DNA from: Fallopia convolvulus
Taxonomy: Eukaryota; Streptophyta; Magnoliopsida; Caryophyllales; Polygonaceae
NCBI GenBank assembly: GCA_964016875.1
Contig: OZ024736.1
Location: 5,587,518-5,651,517, forward strand
Reading direction: 5' to 3'
DNA length: 64,000 nucleotides
The notes beneath the pieces are model-generated. The model saw only the letters and a program-made list of their open reading frames with translations, ran no database searches and was not told where the DNA came from. Below, piece after piece: positions 44,159 to 55,169 of the stretch. Positions within the stretch are counted from its first letter, which is position 1. The number at the start of each line of letters is the position of its first letter. A program made the position numbers and the translations under genes.

Positions 44159-44567
44159 TAGGGATGCTCAACGAGTCGGGTTGACTCGATTCGAAAAAAA
44201 TTGACCCGCGACCCAATTTGCAAGTCTAACGGGTCAGGTCGCGAGTCGACTCGTTTGACTAAGTCAATTGGGTCAAAAAATATTTTTTTATAAAAAAAAC
44301 TGTCGGATTTACGTGTCGACCTGTAAATCCAACGAGTTTTTTATAAAAAAATATTTTATATATTAATAAAATTATATAACAAAATATTTTTTTTAATAAT
44401 ATTACGGGTTACGGGTCGACCCACGATCCATGTGGGTGTAGTTAAACCCGCAAAATAAAAATCGATCCGCGACCCGAGCAGGTCATGTCGCGGGTCGACC
44501 CACAACCTAAAAATTACAGGCTGGGTCAGTACGGGTCACGTATGACCCGAACCGTTAGACATCCCTA
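44159..44567. mobile_element. hAT-like MITE with CGACCC/GGGTCG words
   Basis: 409 bp. Inverted ends TAGGGATGCTCAACG and TAGGGATGTCTAACG. TSD CCTATAAT/CCTATATT (44151-44158, 44568-44575), 7 of 8 matching. The interior holds many GGGTCG/CGACCC and ACGGGT words in both orientations. No transposase. Confidence 0.75.
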
Positions 44568-45353
44568 CCTATATTATAGACTGCATTTGTAAGACTATAC
44601 AGTATATTTTATTAATATAAGTATTACGAAGTTGTTATTTTTACATCATTTTTAGGAATAATAATAATTAATAACAAGCTATATATAAATCTAGAGTTGG
44701 GATCAAATGAGATTAATGCTTAAGGTATAAAATGAGAACAAATATAAGCCGTTAGATTTGATAAATCAATGGTCTACATGAGACACTCCTTTTGAGTGAT
44801 TTTTATTATTCAGGGGTATTTTTGTAATTGCACCCATAAAATAAAATAAAAGGTACAGGAACCCACCCATTTCTTTTCTATGGAACGGTCTATTCTTTTT
44901 TCTATGTGGAGACTTCAAATCTCTTTCGATCGATCTTTCGCCTTATTGTTTTCACCTTCTTTCTTCTATTCTAGATCGATTTTATTGTAGATTTTGTCCC
45001 CAATTTTCGTTCTCTCTTTGTAGATTTTTGATATGGGTTGCTTTTAAATAGTTTCAATTCTTATCGAAGGTTCTTCAATGTTGGGAGGTTGGCTCTTCAA
45101 ATTGCATATATTTAGTCATGTTTTTGTGTTCTTTAACACCGTATTTTGTTGATTTACTCAAATCTATGAAGATTGTGTATGTTTTGTCTTGCAATCTGAA
45201 GTTTTGGATCGAAAATAAAGGCTAATGGTCAATACTTGTCTTATTGCCCACCATGTGTTTGATAAAATGCCCAAATGATAAACTTTAGAATATTGTCCTC
45301 TTTTTTATGTTCTTAATTTATCTATAGTTTTGTTGCTTCTTCTTTGATAAAAT

Positions 45354-46081
45354 GATATGAACCATATTGACACTCCATGTGCACAAATTGCAATTAAAGT
45401 CATGACACTAAGTACTACGAGAAAAAGAATCATGAACCGTAAGAATACTTATTATGAACCTTAATATTCAAATGTATGAACCGACAAAATATCATTAATT
45501 GAACTAGAATCCATAACACAAATAACGAGTATGGTGAATTAAATTTCATAAACCTTTATGAAAAATGTTATGAACCTAACTACATAAAGACATGGACCCA
45601 TAAAATAGTAAATATCATTTATGAAATATGATACATGCCACAAATAACAAGTATTGTGAATTAAATTTCATGAACCTTTATGACCATTGTTATGAACCTA
45701 ACAGTATAAAGATATGAACCCATAAAATACTATTTATGAAATACGACACATGACACAAACAACGAGTATTTTGAATTAAATTTCATGAACCGCATTGTTA
45801 GTTGTTATGAACCTAATCGTATAAAAACATGAACCAACATAATTTTATTTATGAACTATAATACATGACATACATGAACCTTAAAACGATATGGTTATAA
45901 ACCATAAGATGAAATATTATGAACCTATACTTATAAATATATGAACCGAAAGAACAAATGTCATGAACCAAAAGACATGAAGCAAAATAACTAGTATACT
46001 TAAAATACACGAACTGTAAGATAAACTACTATGAACCCGAACTTACAAAAACATGAACCAAAAGAAGAGATATAATGAACC
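45354..46081 (+). repeat. Dispersed ATGAACC word array
   Basis: More than twenty ATGAACC or close variants (ATGAACT, ATGGACC) at irregular 15-45 bp spacing, nearly all on the plus strand. Not a regular tandem repeat. Confidence 0.8.
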
Positions 46082-46096
46082 AACCGTATAAAGTAT

Positions 46097-46167
46097 TAGC
46101 CTATGTGGGATTTGAACCCACATCTATGTGCACATGCACATTGCTCTACCATTTGAGCTAATAGACT
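46097..46167 (-). tRNA. tRNA-like sequence, probably pseudogene
   Basis: Cloverleaf on the minus strand: acceptor AGTCTAT/ATAGGCT (7 pairs, one G-U), D stem GCTC/GAGC, anticodon stem ATGTG/CACAT, T stem GTGGG/CCCAC with loop TTCAAAT. The A box TAGCTCAAATGG and B box GGGTTCAAATC are good. The anticodon loop has 6 bases (CATGTG) instead of 7, so no anticodon can be assigned and translation function is unlikely. It lies inside the Mutator-like element. It could still be transcribed by Pol III. Confidence 0.5.
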
Positions 46168-47289
46168 ACTAAATAAGGTATAAAAGTATCTTAATGGATC
46201 AATGATCGATGGTATTTAGTACATTACCCACCCAAAAATCAATATCACATTATATAGAACAACATCAACCAAATATTATCTTAATGGATCCATATGAAAT
46301 GGGAAGATGAATCTTGGACCCAGCTATATACCCAAAATTGTACAAATAAGGTATAAAAGTATGCCATGGAACGTTTTCTGAGCTTGATATCCCAATATTA
46401 TAATACTCATCTTGGTTCTCTCCACTTGACCAATGTGTTAAATCATAGTAAACGCATCTGCTATTATTTGGATGATTATGAAAGAAGTTTTTTTCTCTCG
46501 AACAAACAATACCTTTCGATCGAAAATTCAGCCCAAGCTGCTCAAGCATACATCTCTAAAAACACGAACATAAAGTATCATCAAATCCACCTACAACAAT
46601 TTTAGCATCAACCTTCACCAAACCCACCTATAACAATTTCATCAAAATCCCCCAAATTAATGATAATTAATTTATGAACTAAAAGAATGTACGTGAAGAT
46701 CAATGAAAGTTTGAGCCAAGTTAGCAGCTTTCGAGGAAGTAAAAGCTTCGAAATCATCTTCAAGCTTGTGTTGGCTCTCGTTAGAGCCTCCGTCGGCACA
46801 CTCGACGGACGAATTGACGCGACCTCAATTGGCACCATAGAGGACAAAGGTAGGGTGGATATAAAGAAACACAATTCAATTGAGAACGACAAGATTAAAA
46901 CAATCAATTTTGGAGATGAATTTGCAGACTTTTACGAGGCGGAGGAGATTGTCGGCGGTGAAGAATTCTTTTTCCCCAAGTTCGTCATTCTACCAAGATA
47001 TGTTTGAAGCGGGAAGGGTTTGGGGGAGAGAAGGGAGGGTATTTTTGGAATGATATGATATTTTTTTTCTAAATTACACTCTGTGCCATTCATTAATGAA
47101 TTAGTCTTTTTTTTCCTGATCTAATATCATCCATTTATGTTCCTCATCCAACGCTCACAATTTGTTCTTAGTTCTCACCATAAGAAATATATGCATTGGA
47201 ACCCTACTCTATAAATCTAAATATATGTATTAATTGATGTGCGTTATTAGTATTATGTAAGATTGCTTATAATTAGATTATCCTTGGAA

Positions 47290-47590
47290 GGGCATGTGGA
47301 TAAATCGTACAGTAATAGACTAATAGTGATACATAGAAAATTGGGCAAATATTTTTTTTTTAAAATGTTAAATAGAGGTTTATGTACCATTCACATCCGA
47401 ACCTCAAAAGTTATATACCAAACCTACATAAAGGAGCTAGTGTGAGAAACAAAATTTAAAAATTTGTAAAAATCAAATCTAATTAAATAAACTCTCTCAC
47501 TTATACTTGCTATTAAAAGTAATGGGTCATTACCCACTGGGTCAATAAAACAATTTCCTTCAGAAAGCATACAGTACGTATACTTTGACC
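47290..47590 (-). repeat. Inverse copy of 41.65-42.43 kb, lacking the MITE
   Basis: Reverse complement reads TAATGACCCATTACTTTTAA where the other copy is interrupted by the MITE and its duplicated ATTTCTTTTA. Confidence 0.65.
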
Positions 47591-47594
47591 CTTA

Positions 47595-48363
47595 GACCAT
47601 CTCCAACAGCTTCCCCATATTATTGGGAGTTGTGCATTTGGAGAATTTGACACAAAAATTTGCCCCAACAACTTCTCTATCATGTTCTCCATTATGGAGT
47701 AAAGGGGGAAAATTCTCCACTCATTCCCTAAATGTAGAGAGTTCTCCATAAATTTAGGGGATTCTCCATATGAATTTTTTAATATTTTTTTATTTTTTAT
47801 TGTAGACAAATGATTTCCTATCATTTGTTTTAGGTGGATTTGGAGTTTTTTGTATTGGTGTAAATGGATATATAAAATGCGTATGATTTATTATGTTGAG
47901 ATTCTATAATTTTTTATTTTTTTTACAAGTCAAATGACAAATAATTTATTAATTATTAGGTAAAGATTCTAGATATTTTATTTTTATATTAGTCAAAAAT
48001 AATTTATTAGGTTAAGATTTTAAAATATTTGTATTTCCTTAGATATAAAATAAATATTTTATCATGTATTAGGTTAGTATTCAAAAATATTATAACTTTC
48101 TTATAATTAAAATAAAAAAATAAGTTATCATTTAATAGGATAAGATTGTAAAATATTTTTATTTTTGTATTAGTAAAAAATAATAATTAATTAATTATTG
48201 AATAAATGTTATAGAAGATTTCATATTACATAAAATAGAAATAATAAATATTGTATTCTCCAAAATAGGAAAGCTGTTAGAGTTGGGGCAAATTTTTTTT
48301 GAAGAATATGATATTTAGTGCTTTATTTTAGAGAAAATTTTGAAGAAGCTGTTGGAGATGACC
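47595..48363. mobile_element. PIF/Harbinger-like MITE
   Basis: 769 bp with ends GACCATCTCCAACAGC and GGTCATCTCCAACAGC (inverse), 14 of 16 matching, and 3-bp TSD TTA (47592-47594, 48364-48366). A second inward match (GTTGGGGCAAA) near both ends. AT-rich, no transposase. Confidence 0.75.
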
Positions 48364-49165
48364 TTATTAACACACAATTTAATTGATCAGACAAAAATCA
48401 CTATTCTAATAATTCTCAGGCAAACGTATCTCGACGTTTCGGGTACTACATTTAAAGCTAGTAGTCATGTCACTTCCACTCACTCATTGGCAAAGACAAG
48501 TTTTGGTGTACGATCAAATATTTGTAGACATATTAAAAAATTGTAATTTCTTACTAAAATACATTTATTCACTTCTTTTGGTCTAATTTGTCTAAAGTGA
48601 TATAGGTTTATTATAAAACAAATCTATCTATTTATTACTAATAACTAAAGCAATAGCAATTTGTGCCACAACGTTGCGCCACATCACCTTTATATTAAAA
48701 TAATAATTCAAAATGTGTAATTAAATATAAAAATAGTAACAAAAATAATTGTACAAAAAAGATATCCCGAATATATATAAAGATAAAATAAATAAAAAAA
48801 CATGTATGTATTGTACTAAAAATATTTTAAAATGCATTATCTTATAGTATTTTTATGAAATTTTAATTTAAAATTTTTAGTATAAGTATGTAAAAAAGTC
48901 AAGATAATGTAAAAATTCATCATTTTTATCAAATGTTCGATTTTTTTTAAATATTTTACATTTATATAAATAGAAAACACGAGATATATAAAAGAACACA
49001 ATGTATATTTGATCATGTTATACAAAAAAAAGGGATTGAAAATTAATTCTAAATATTTTATGAGATAATATAAAATTTAATTTTTAATCATAATTTACAT
49101 TTACATAAATGAAAAAGGTATCATAAAAAATAATTTAAATTTATATCTATTTAAATAATTAAATA

Positions 49166-49443
49166 AAGTTTGGTTCAAATGAAACAAACTCTTATCCTAA
49201 AATGAACTCTTATCCTGAAACGGGTGCACTTTTCCTAGTTCATAGTGCACTTTTTCTATTTCAGAGTGCACTTTTTCGGATATGCACTTTTCGAACTCTG
49301 CAGTGCACTTTTTGTTGTGCATTTTCGGATTGCACTTTTTGTATTTTACAATGCACCTTCGTATGAAAAGTGCACTACGAACAATGAAAAGTGCATTCGT
49401 TTCACGTTTCATAATAATAACTTATTTCATTTGAACCAAACTC
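49166..49443. mobile_element. Mutator-like MITE filled with GTGCACTTTT words
   Basis: 278 bp with perfect 10-bp TSD TAATTAAATA (49156-49165, 49444-49453). Ends AAGTTTGGTTCAAATGAAA and GAGTTTGGTTCAAATGAAA (inverse). Interior 49214-49400 contains about nine (G)TGCACTTTT words at 15-25 bp spacing, with two in the opposite orientation at the right. Confidence 0.8.
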
Positions 49444-49453
49444 TAATTAAATA

Positions 49454-50345
49454 TAGTTTGTGTCGTAATATATAAGTATTGTTCTAATAGCGATACTTTA
49501 ACTTATATTAAAAGTTCATTTAAATAAATAAATATCTTTATATATAAATACTAAAAAGTTAACATGTCAAAAAAAAATTATGTATTTGATAAGAAGTGTT
49601 ATTGATGTATGAAAATTTGGTTATTTTTATAATAAAAAGGCATATATTTTTTAAACAATTTGTATACAAAATAATAAATAATTTTAAATAATGCCATGTA
49701 CGGTATTAGAGAGTAAAAGGAAATTTCTACCCAAAAAAAAGTAAAAGGAAATATATTTCTTAAAGGAAGGGGAGTAATTGTTATAAGGTCGCAGCGTCGA
49801 CACCAAAGCAAAGAGAAAATATGGATACAGGGTGCCGAGGGTATATTGATCGATCGATAGTATTTGCCTAAAGTGCTCTAATTTAATGAGCTAGGGAGCA
49901 CAAGTGTGCCCACAGAGTAAATTATGTGCCAAAAACATGGTATTTAAATGGGACATATGATGGTCGGTTGGTATCTAACACTTCCTTATTAATTATGCGC
50001 AATATGCAATCAGCTACTGAAAACCACCTATAATTGTTGAGACGGTTAGCAATATTTATATATAGACGAGCACTAATGCAGGCCAATATTAACAGTCACA
50101 TCTCTTAAACTTTTTTAATAGGAAGCAAACGATTGATTGTGTTTTTTTGGGGCAATACATGATTGACTCTGTTTAGAGTAGGAGGTTTTGCATTTATTTT
50201 AAATCTATCTTAAAATAATTGTGGTGAAATATAAGATTTTTAAGGGGGTCAAAGTTTAAAAGGTATATGATCAAAATTGGTACATAGTTGCACTCGACAA
50301 ATATCTAAGATACACGATAATTAACAGGAGAGTAAACCAAAACAA
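49454..50345. other. AT-rich, no gene seen
   Basis: Inside the proposed Helitron. Only short fortuitous open frames and A/T-runs. Confidence 0.5.
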
Positions 50346-52175
50346 CTTCAAACCTTTAGTTTTGTAAACCAGATCCCAATCATCAAAATGGAAAGCTAAC
50401 ACCCTATCCCAAGAAGGGCGGAAAACACTAATTAAAATAAATCTCTCAACACAACCAAACTATATCATGCAATCGTTTCTACTACCACAATCAAAATTGA
50501 AAGAACTTGACTAGATAAACAAAATCTTCATTTGGAACAAGCAAAACAACTACAAGCCACTCATTAGCTGGAACTTCATTTATCGCCCTCCCGCCCATGG
50601 GGGATTGGGCTTAGCAAAAGCGGCTGAAATGAACCAAGCACTTCAAATGAAGCTGCTCTGGAAAATCCTAGCGGAACCAAACAACCTCTAGGTCAAAATA
50701 GTGACTGAAAAATACCTCGAATCAGAAAGTATCCTAAACTATAAGAAAAAAACACAACACATCTTGGCAATGGTCTAAACTTGTAGGCCTGAGAGACTTG
50801 TTCATAAGGGGCTCATCTAGCAAGTGGGGAATGGTAAAACCGTCTGATTTTGGAAAGACAATTGGACCGGAAATGGTCCCCTCAACCCAAAACCCGAGGT
50901 TGAAACCCTCATTGATTGGGAGGAACCTGTAGAGGCGTACCTCCGGGAGGACAACTCATGGAACATTGAGAAATTGAATGAGGTCGTCTCACTCGATGAC
51001 CTCGACATAATCTCCAAAATTATCAATCCCATTAATAAATTAATGGATAGATTGTACTAGCAACCAAGCAAAAATGGTTGGTATTCCACCCAGTCTACCA
51101 TGCAGTGGCTCCACCAATCGAGAGGTGAACCCAAAATTAACTTAAAATGGATTAACCGGCTAAATATCCCGCCTAAAATGAAAAACTTCATTTGGAAAGT
51201 AGCCCGCAATGGTCTACCAACTAAAACTAGGCTTGCAGCAAACCACATTCCGGTAACCCAAAGCTGCGAAGCGTGTAACTGCATGGCTGAGGAAACTAAC
51301 CATGTGGTACTATCATGCCCATTCAATAAGGCAACCCTTAATTCAATAGACCCAAAAATATGGGGGATCATTGACCAGATATCTTCGGATGGGAATAAAC
51401 CACACGAGATCTTGGAGGAAAATAAGAAAATGACAACAAAAGAGGAATTTGAACTCCTCACCAACATTTGGTGGAGCCTTTGGTTCTCGAGAAATAAGAG
51501 AATCTTTGCTAGCAACACCGGAACAAACTTGACCAATGTCGATCTCATATCACGGATTTCATCCGAAACCAGATTAAAGATTGGAAAGTTGTAGAAGCTG
51601 CTGCCTCCCCCGACCCCCGTAACCATTGTGTTCAGGGTCGGGTTGGTAGAAAGCGAGCGAAATGGGAAAAACCCAAAAGTGACTATATTAAATTGAATTT
51701 TGATGGTACAGTTAGTGCAGATGGCGTGGATTCATTCGGGTTCATCCTCAGGGACTCTGGTGGCTCCCCCATTCATTTTGACGGAGGACTCGACAATCTG
51801 TTTTGATATCCGAGACCATCGCCTTGCGCTAGGGACTTCTCGAGGCCATCAAACGTGGCATTCCCCGAATCCAAATTGAAGGCGATAATTTTCAGCTGCT
51901 CAATGTCGTGCTTGGTGACTGGCGCTGCCCGTGGGAGAGTGAGGTTTATGCGTGCGGATATCCATTGCTTGTTGGCTCGCTTCCTGGATTGGAGTTGCTC
52001 TTACGTTGTGCAGGAGTGCAATTCTATAGCGGACTTCATCGCTGGGTCTTTCAGGCGTGTCTCCTCCATCCCACTTGTAGTTGATTCGGGCCTCCTTACC
52101 TCATCCGCCAGGATGCTCTAGGGCAACCACTAGTTTGTTAGTGGTCACCCTAATTTCTTTCCTTATCAAAAAAAA
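50346..52175 (+). pseudogene. 5'-truncated L1-type LINE (end of RT, zf-RVT, RNase H)
   Basis: The left part reads SKWKANTLSQEGRKTLIKIN and WNFIYRPPAHGGLGLAKAAE, the thumb region after plant L1 RT, with stops. 51100-51594 is a zf-RVT domain: INRLNIPPKMKNFIWKVARN, CEACNCMAEETNHVVLSCPF. After a frame break, 51681 onwards gives YIKLNFDGTVSADGVDSFGF (RNase H start with catalytic Asp) and IQIEGDNFQLLNVVLGDW (second Asp region). It ends in a short poly(A) (52168-52175). No clear TSD was found. Nonfunctional. Confidence 0.75.
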
Positions 52176-52365
52176 TTGGTTGACAAAGAGTGTTGGAAGT
52201 TTTGCATTAATCTATATATTCTTACTAAACTCGAATCTTTCTACCATATTTGTCACACATCTAACTATGCTACATAAGCATCTTAATTTTTAGATTTACT
52301 TCTTTACCATTTCTTCTTTTTAGTATTTACCATCCTTAAAAATATATAATATAATAATATTATAT

Positions 52366-54433
52366 GAGTTCGATTCAAGTGCGAATGGGCACCCAAGTGC
52401 GAAATAAGAAAGAACAAGAGTCGTTGGATGAAGAAAAATCAAAGACGCTAATCATTCCTCTTAAAAGGGGGAAAACGACACGGGCGAATTATTGACGAAT
52501 TATTTCTATATTTAAAAAAAAAATAGAACGCGCGCCTAGATTGTTCATCAATACCGTGGATTTTTCATCAATAATGTGGATTTGTTCATCAAAACTGTGA
52601 TTTTGTGCATAAATAAATTATTGCTTGTGCATCAAAAATCTTGTTTGTACTTAAAAAAAAGATCAAATTTGTATCAAAATTGCATGCAATATGTTCATCA
52701 ACATTGTGATTTTGTTCATAAAAAGAAAAATAAGACAATGTGATTTTGTTCATTAACACTGTAATTTTGTTCATCAAAATTCTAATTTTGTGAATAAATG
52801 AACTATTGTGCATCAAATTTCTATTGTCTGTATATAAAAAATGGATGAATGTATATCGAAATTGTATGCATTAATATATGTGTGTTCATCATGATTAGAT
52901 GTATGTGAGACAAAAGTAATTGTTTTGATGTCGGTCTAGGTATTATCTTGTTTGACTCCTTTGGATTTGTCATTGTTGCTACTATGAAATGTGTGGCTAC
53001 TTCTTGGGCTCCAAACATAGCTAAATAAGGCACAAGCACTCCTATTCGGTTTGCAGCTAGGTTGCTCTCTTATCATACATCATATTATTGCAAAGTCAGA
53101 TAATTTATCTATTATCCTTTGCATTCAAGCTTCTATATCAACCTTAACTTGTTTATGTACTATATTGAGCACTGTATTCGATTCTTTTGTTGTGCTCATA
53201 TAGGTAGACATGAAAATTATGTAGATAGTCCTAAATGTACAAATTGATGGTATTGACTCATAAACAAAAGTTTATTTCAATTCACAAATAAGGGTATAAT
53301 AATGAACAAACAAGGTTAAATCAATGAACAAATAACAATATATTAATGAACAAATAGGGTATATCAATGAACAAACAATGGACAAACAAGGTTATATCAA
53401 TGAACAAAAAAGGTTATATCAATGAACAAATAAGGGTATATACATGAACAAATAGGGTATATTAATGAACAAATAATGGACAAACAAAAGTTATATCAAT
53501 GAACAAAAAAAGGTTATATCAATGAACAAAGAGGTATATCCATGAACAAATAGAGTATATCAATGAACAAATATGAGTATATCAATGACAAATATGGGTA
53601 TATATTAATGAACAAACAAGTTATAACAATGAACAAATAGAAGTATTTCGATGAACAAATATGGGCATTGAGACCTCTTGATCCAGGCTCGGGTTTGTCT
53701 AAACTTGATGTCTAAGCAGGGTAATCCATGGAGGTTGTGAAGCTTGATCCGTCATGGCTTCTAAATGATCTAGAAGAGTATGATTTGCATCTTGTATCTT
53801 CTTGTTTCAAGTTCTTGTGATTGGTCCATCAAATGACACCTTTAGTTTTCCTCGAGGTAGTTAGGAGTCATATACGGATATTTGACATCAATTATTGAAC
53901 TTGAAAAACGAAGACATTTGGGGTTTAACTTTTGCTGATATATTGTAGACAACTTGGAAGTATCGTAATGACCTTATCTTTAACAATTAGAACACTATTT
54001 CTGGTTTGAAAATAATTATATGTGCATCAAAAACTAGATAATATTGTATTCATACACATAGATAAGGTTAAAAAATAAAACTGAAATTAAAAAGTTCGAA
54101 ATCGATGAACATTGCTATAAAAAAACTCGATGAACAATTAGTTAGTATTAAGGAACAAGTGTGAATATGGATGAACAAATTGCTAGTTTTCATGAACAAA
54201 ATGGGCGCGTCTCATAAAAACGTATTGTTCGAAAAACACGTGAATAATACGGGAAAAATTCAGTTGTGCCGTATTTTATTGAAAAATACGTGAATAATAC
54301 GGGAAAAATTTGTTCGTGCTGCATTTTATCATTTTAATGAATGTTTAATCAAGGGCGTTGAATTTTTGGAATGGACGAGTGAGATTTATTCTTAATTCTC
54401 ACATGGGCGACCATTCTCACACGACTCTTACTC
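52366..54433. mobile_element. Mutator-like element with two opposed ATGAACA arrays
   Basis: 2068 bp. Ends GAGTTCGATTCAAGTGCGAA and, inverse, GAGTAAGAGTCGTGTGAGAA, alignable over about 55 bp. Flanks ATATTATAT (52357-52365) and ATATTACTAT (54434-54443) look like a 10-bp TSD with one base lost. Left array 52545-52830 uses TTTGTTCATCAA; right array 53270-53665 uses TATATCAATGAACAAA, the reverse orientation of the same core. No transposase recognised. Confidence 0.65.
53270..53665 (+). repeat. Degenerate tandem array, ATATCAATGAACAAA type
   Basis: About eighteen units of 15-25 bp with core ATGAACAAA, often followed by GGTATATC. Head to tail on the plus strand. Confidence 0.8.
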
Positions 54434-54443
54434 ATATTACTAT

Positions 54444-55045
54444 TGCTATTAATATACAATGATCTACTACATTTTTATGGACAAAATTTAAGTATTATAT
54501 AACTATACATCATCATCTTTAATATATATATCGTTATTTTTTTTCAATGGCAAGTATGAAACTATCCATACATAATATCTAATATACAATGATCTACTAT
54601 CTTTTATGGACAAAATTTAAATCTTATATATAATTTTACATCATATTCTTTAATATGTATTGTTATTTTTATATTATAATAATATTATCTCATTTATCAT
54701 TATTACTTACCATATTCAATTAAAAAATTCAATTAGCTATGTTATTAATAAGCAGTCTATACCTATTGTAATGATATTACACCATTCATTACTATTACTT
54801 ACCATATTTAACTAATGACTATGAACTACTTACCATATTTAATTAATGAGTATGAAAATATTATTCAATTTTTTTAGTATATATTTACCTATATATTATA
54901 ATATTATCTCATTCAAAATTTAAATCACATATCCTAAATAAAAAAAAGAATTTTTTTTACATTCCCTACATATTATAATAATTCTCTCTTGAAAGTTTTA
55001 TTGAGGAAATTATTTCGATTCCTACATAAAAAGTTTCAAATCATC
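54444..55045. other. AT-rich end of the Helitron, no gene
   Basis: Internal duplication: AATATACAATGATCTACTA occurs at about 54452 and 54580, followed by similar text for about 100 bp. Confidence 0.5.
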
Positions 55046-55075
55046 GTCGTGCATGGCACGACCAGGTCTTGCTAG
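55046..55075 (+). other. Helitron 3' terminus
   Basis: Perfect 7-bp hairpin (GTCGTGC/GCACGAC) with ATG loop, then CAGGTCTTG and terminal CTAG followed by T. Confidence 0.65.
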
Positions 55076-55169
55076 TTAAACCTATACTGGAATAAGTGTT
55101 CGGTAAAACAATATTTTTGAAGTGGTTACAAAGTATTTTGAACAAATTTTTTTTAATACTTGAAATTAC

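Larger units (their letters stand above)
44694..47209. mobile_element. Mutator-like element with ATGAACC array
   Basis: 2516 bp with perfect 10-bp TSD TATAAATCTA (44684-44693, 47210-47219). Ends GAGTTGGGATC and GAGTAGGGTTC (inverse), with similarity extending inward (GAGAACAA, CCGTTAGAT / GCGTTGGAT). Interior: a CT-rich stretch resembling a 5' leader (44880-45060), an array of ATGAACC words (45354-46081), a tRNA-like sequence (46097-46167), and open frames on both strands (46600-47007) with no recognised domain, perhaps captured host DNA. No MURA transposase is visible, so non-autonomous. Confidence 0.75.
48623..55075 (+). mobile_element. Probable Helitron, enclosing later insertions
   Basis: The 3' end is good: hairpin GTCGTGC ATG GCACGAC (55046-55062), 9 bases, then CTAG before T (55076). 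The proposed 5' end is TCTATCTATTTATTACTAAT after A at 48622, with the TTGTGCCAC text downstream that many plant Helitrons have. About 4 kb of the interior are other elements (49166-49443, the LINE at 50.35-52.18 kb, 52366-54433). No Rep/helicase is seen. The 3' end is better supported than the 5' end. Confidence 0.45.

Noticed and set aside
46265..47007. Several open frames at the right end of the Mutator-like element, possibly a captured host gene
   Set aside because: No domain or start/stop pattern I recognise; both strands are open. Capture remains possible but is unsupported.
53270..53665. Possible CRISPR-like array
   Set aside because: Units are degenerate, there are no unique spacers of constant length and no cas genes; this is a plant genome and a degenerate tandem array.
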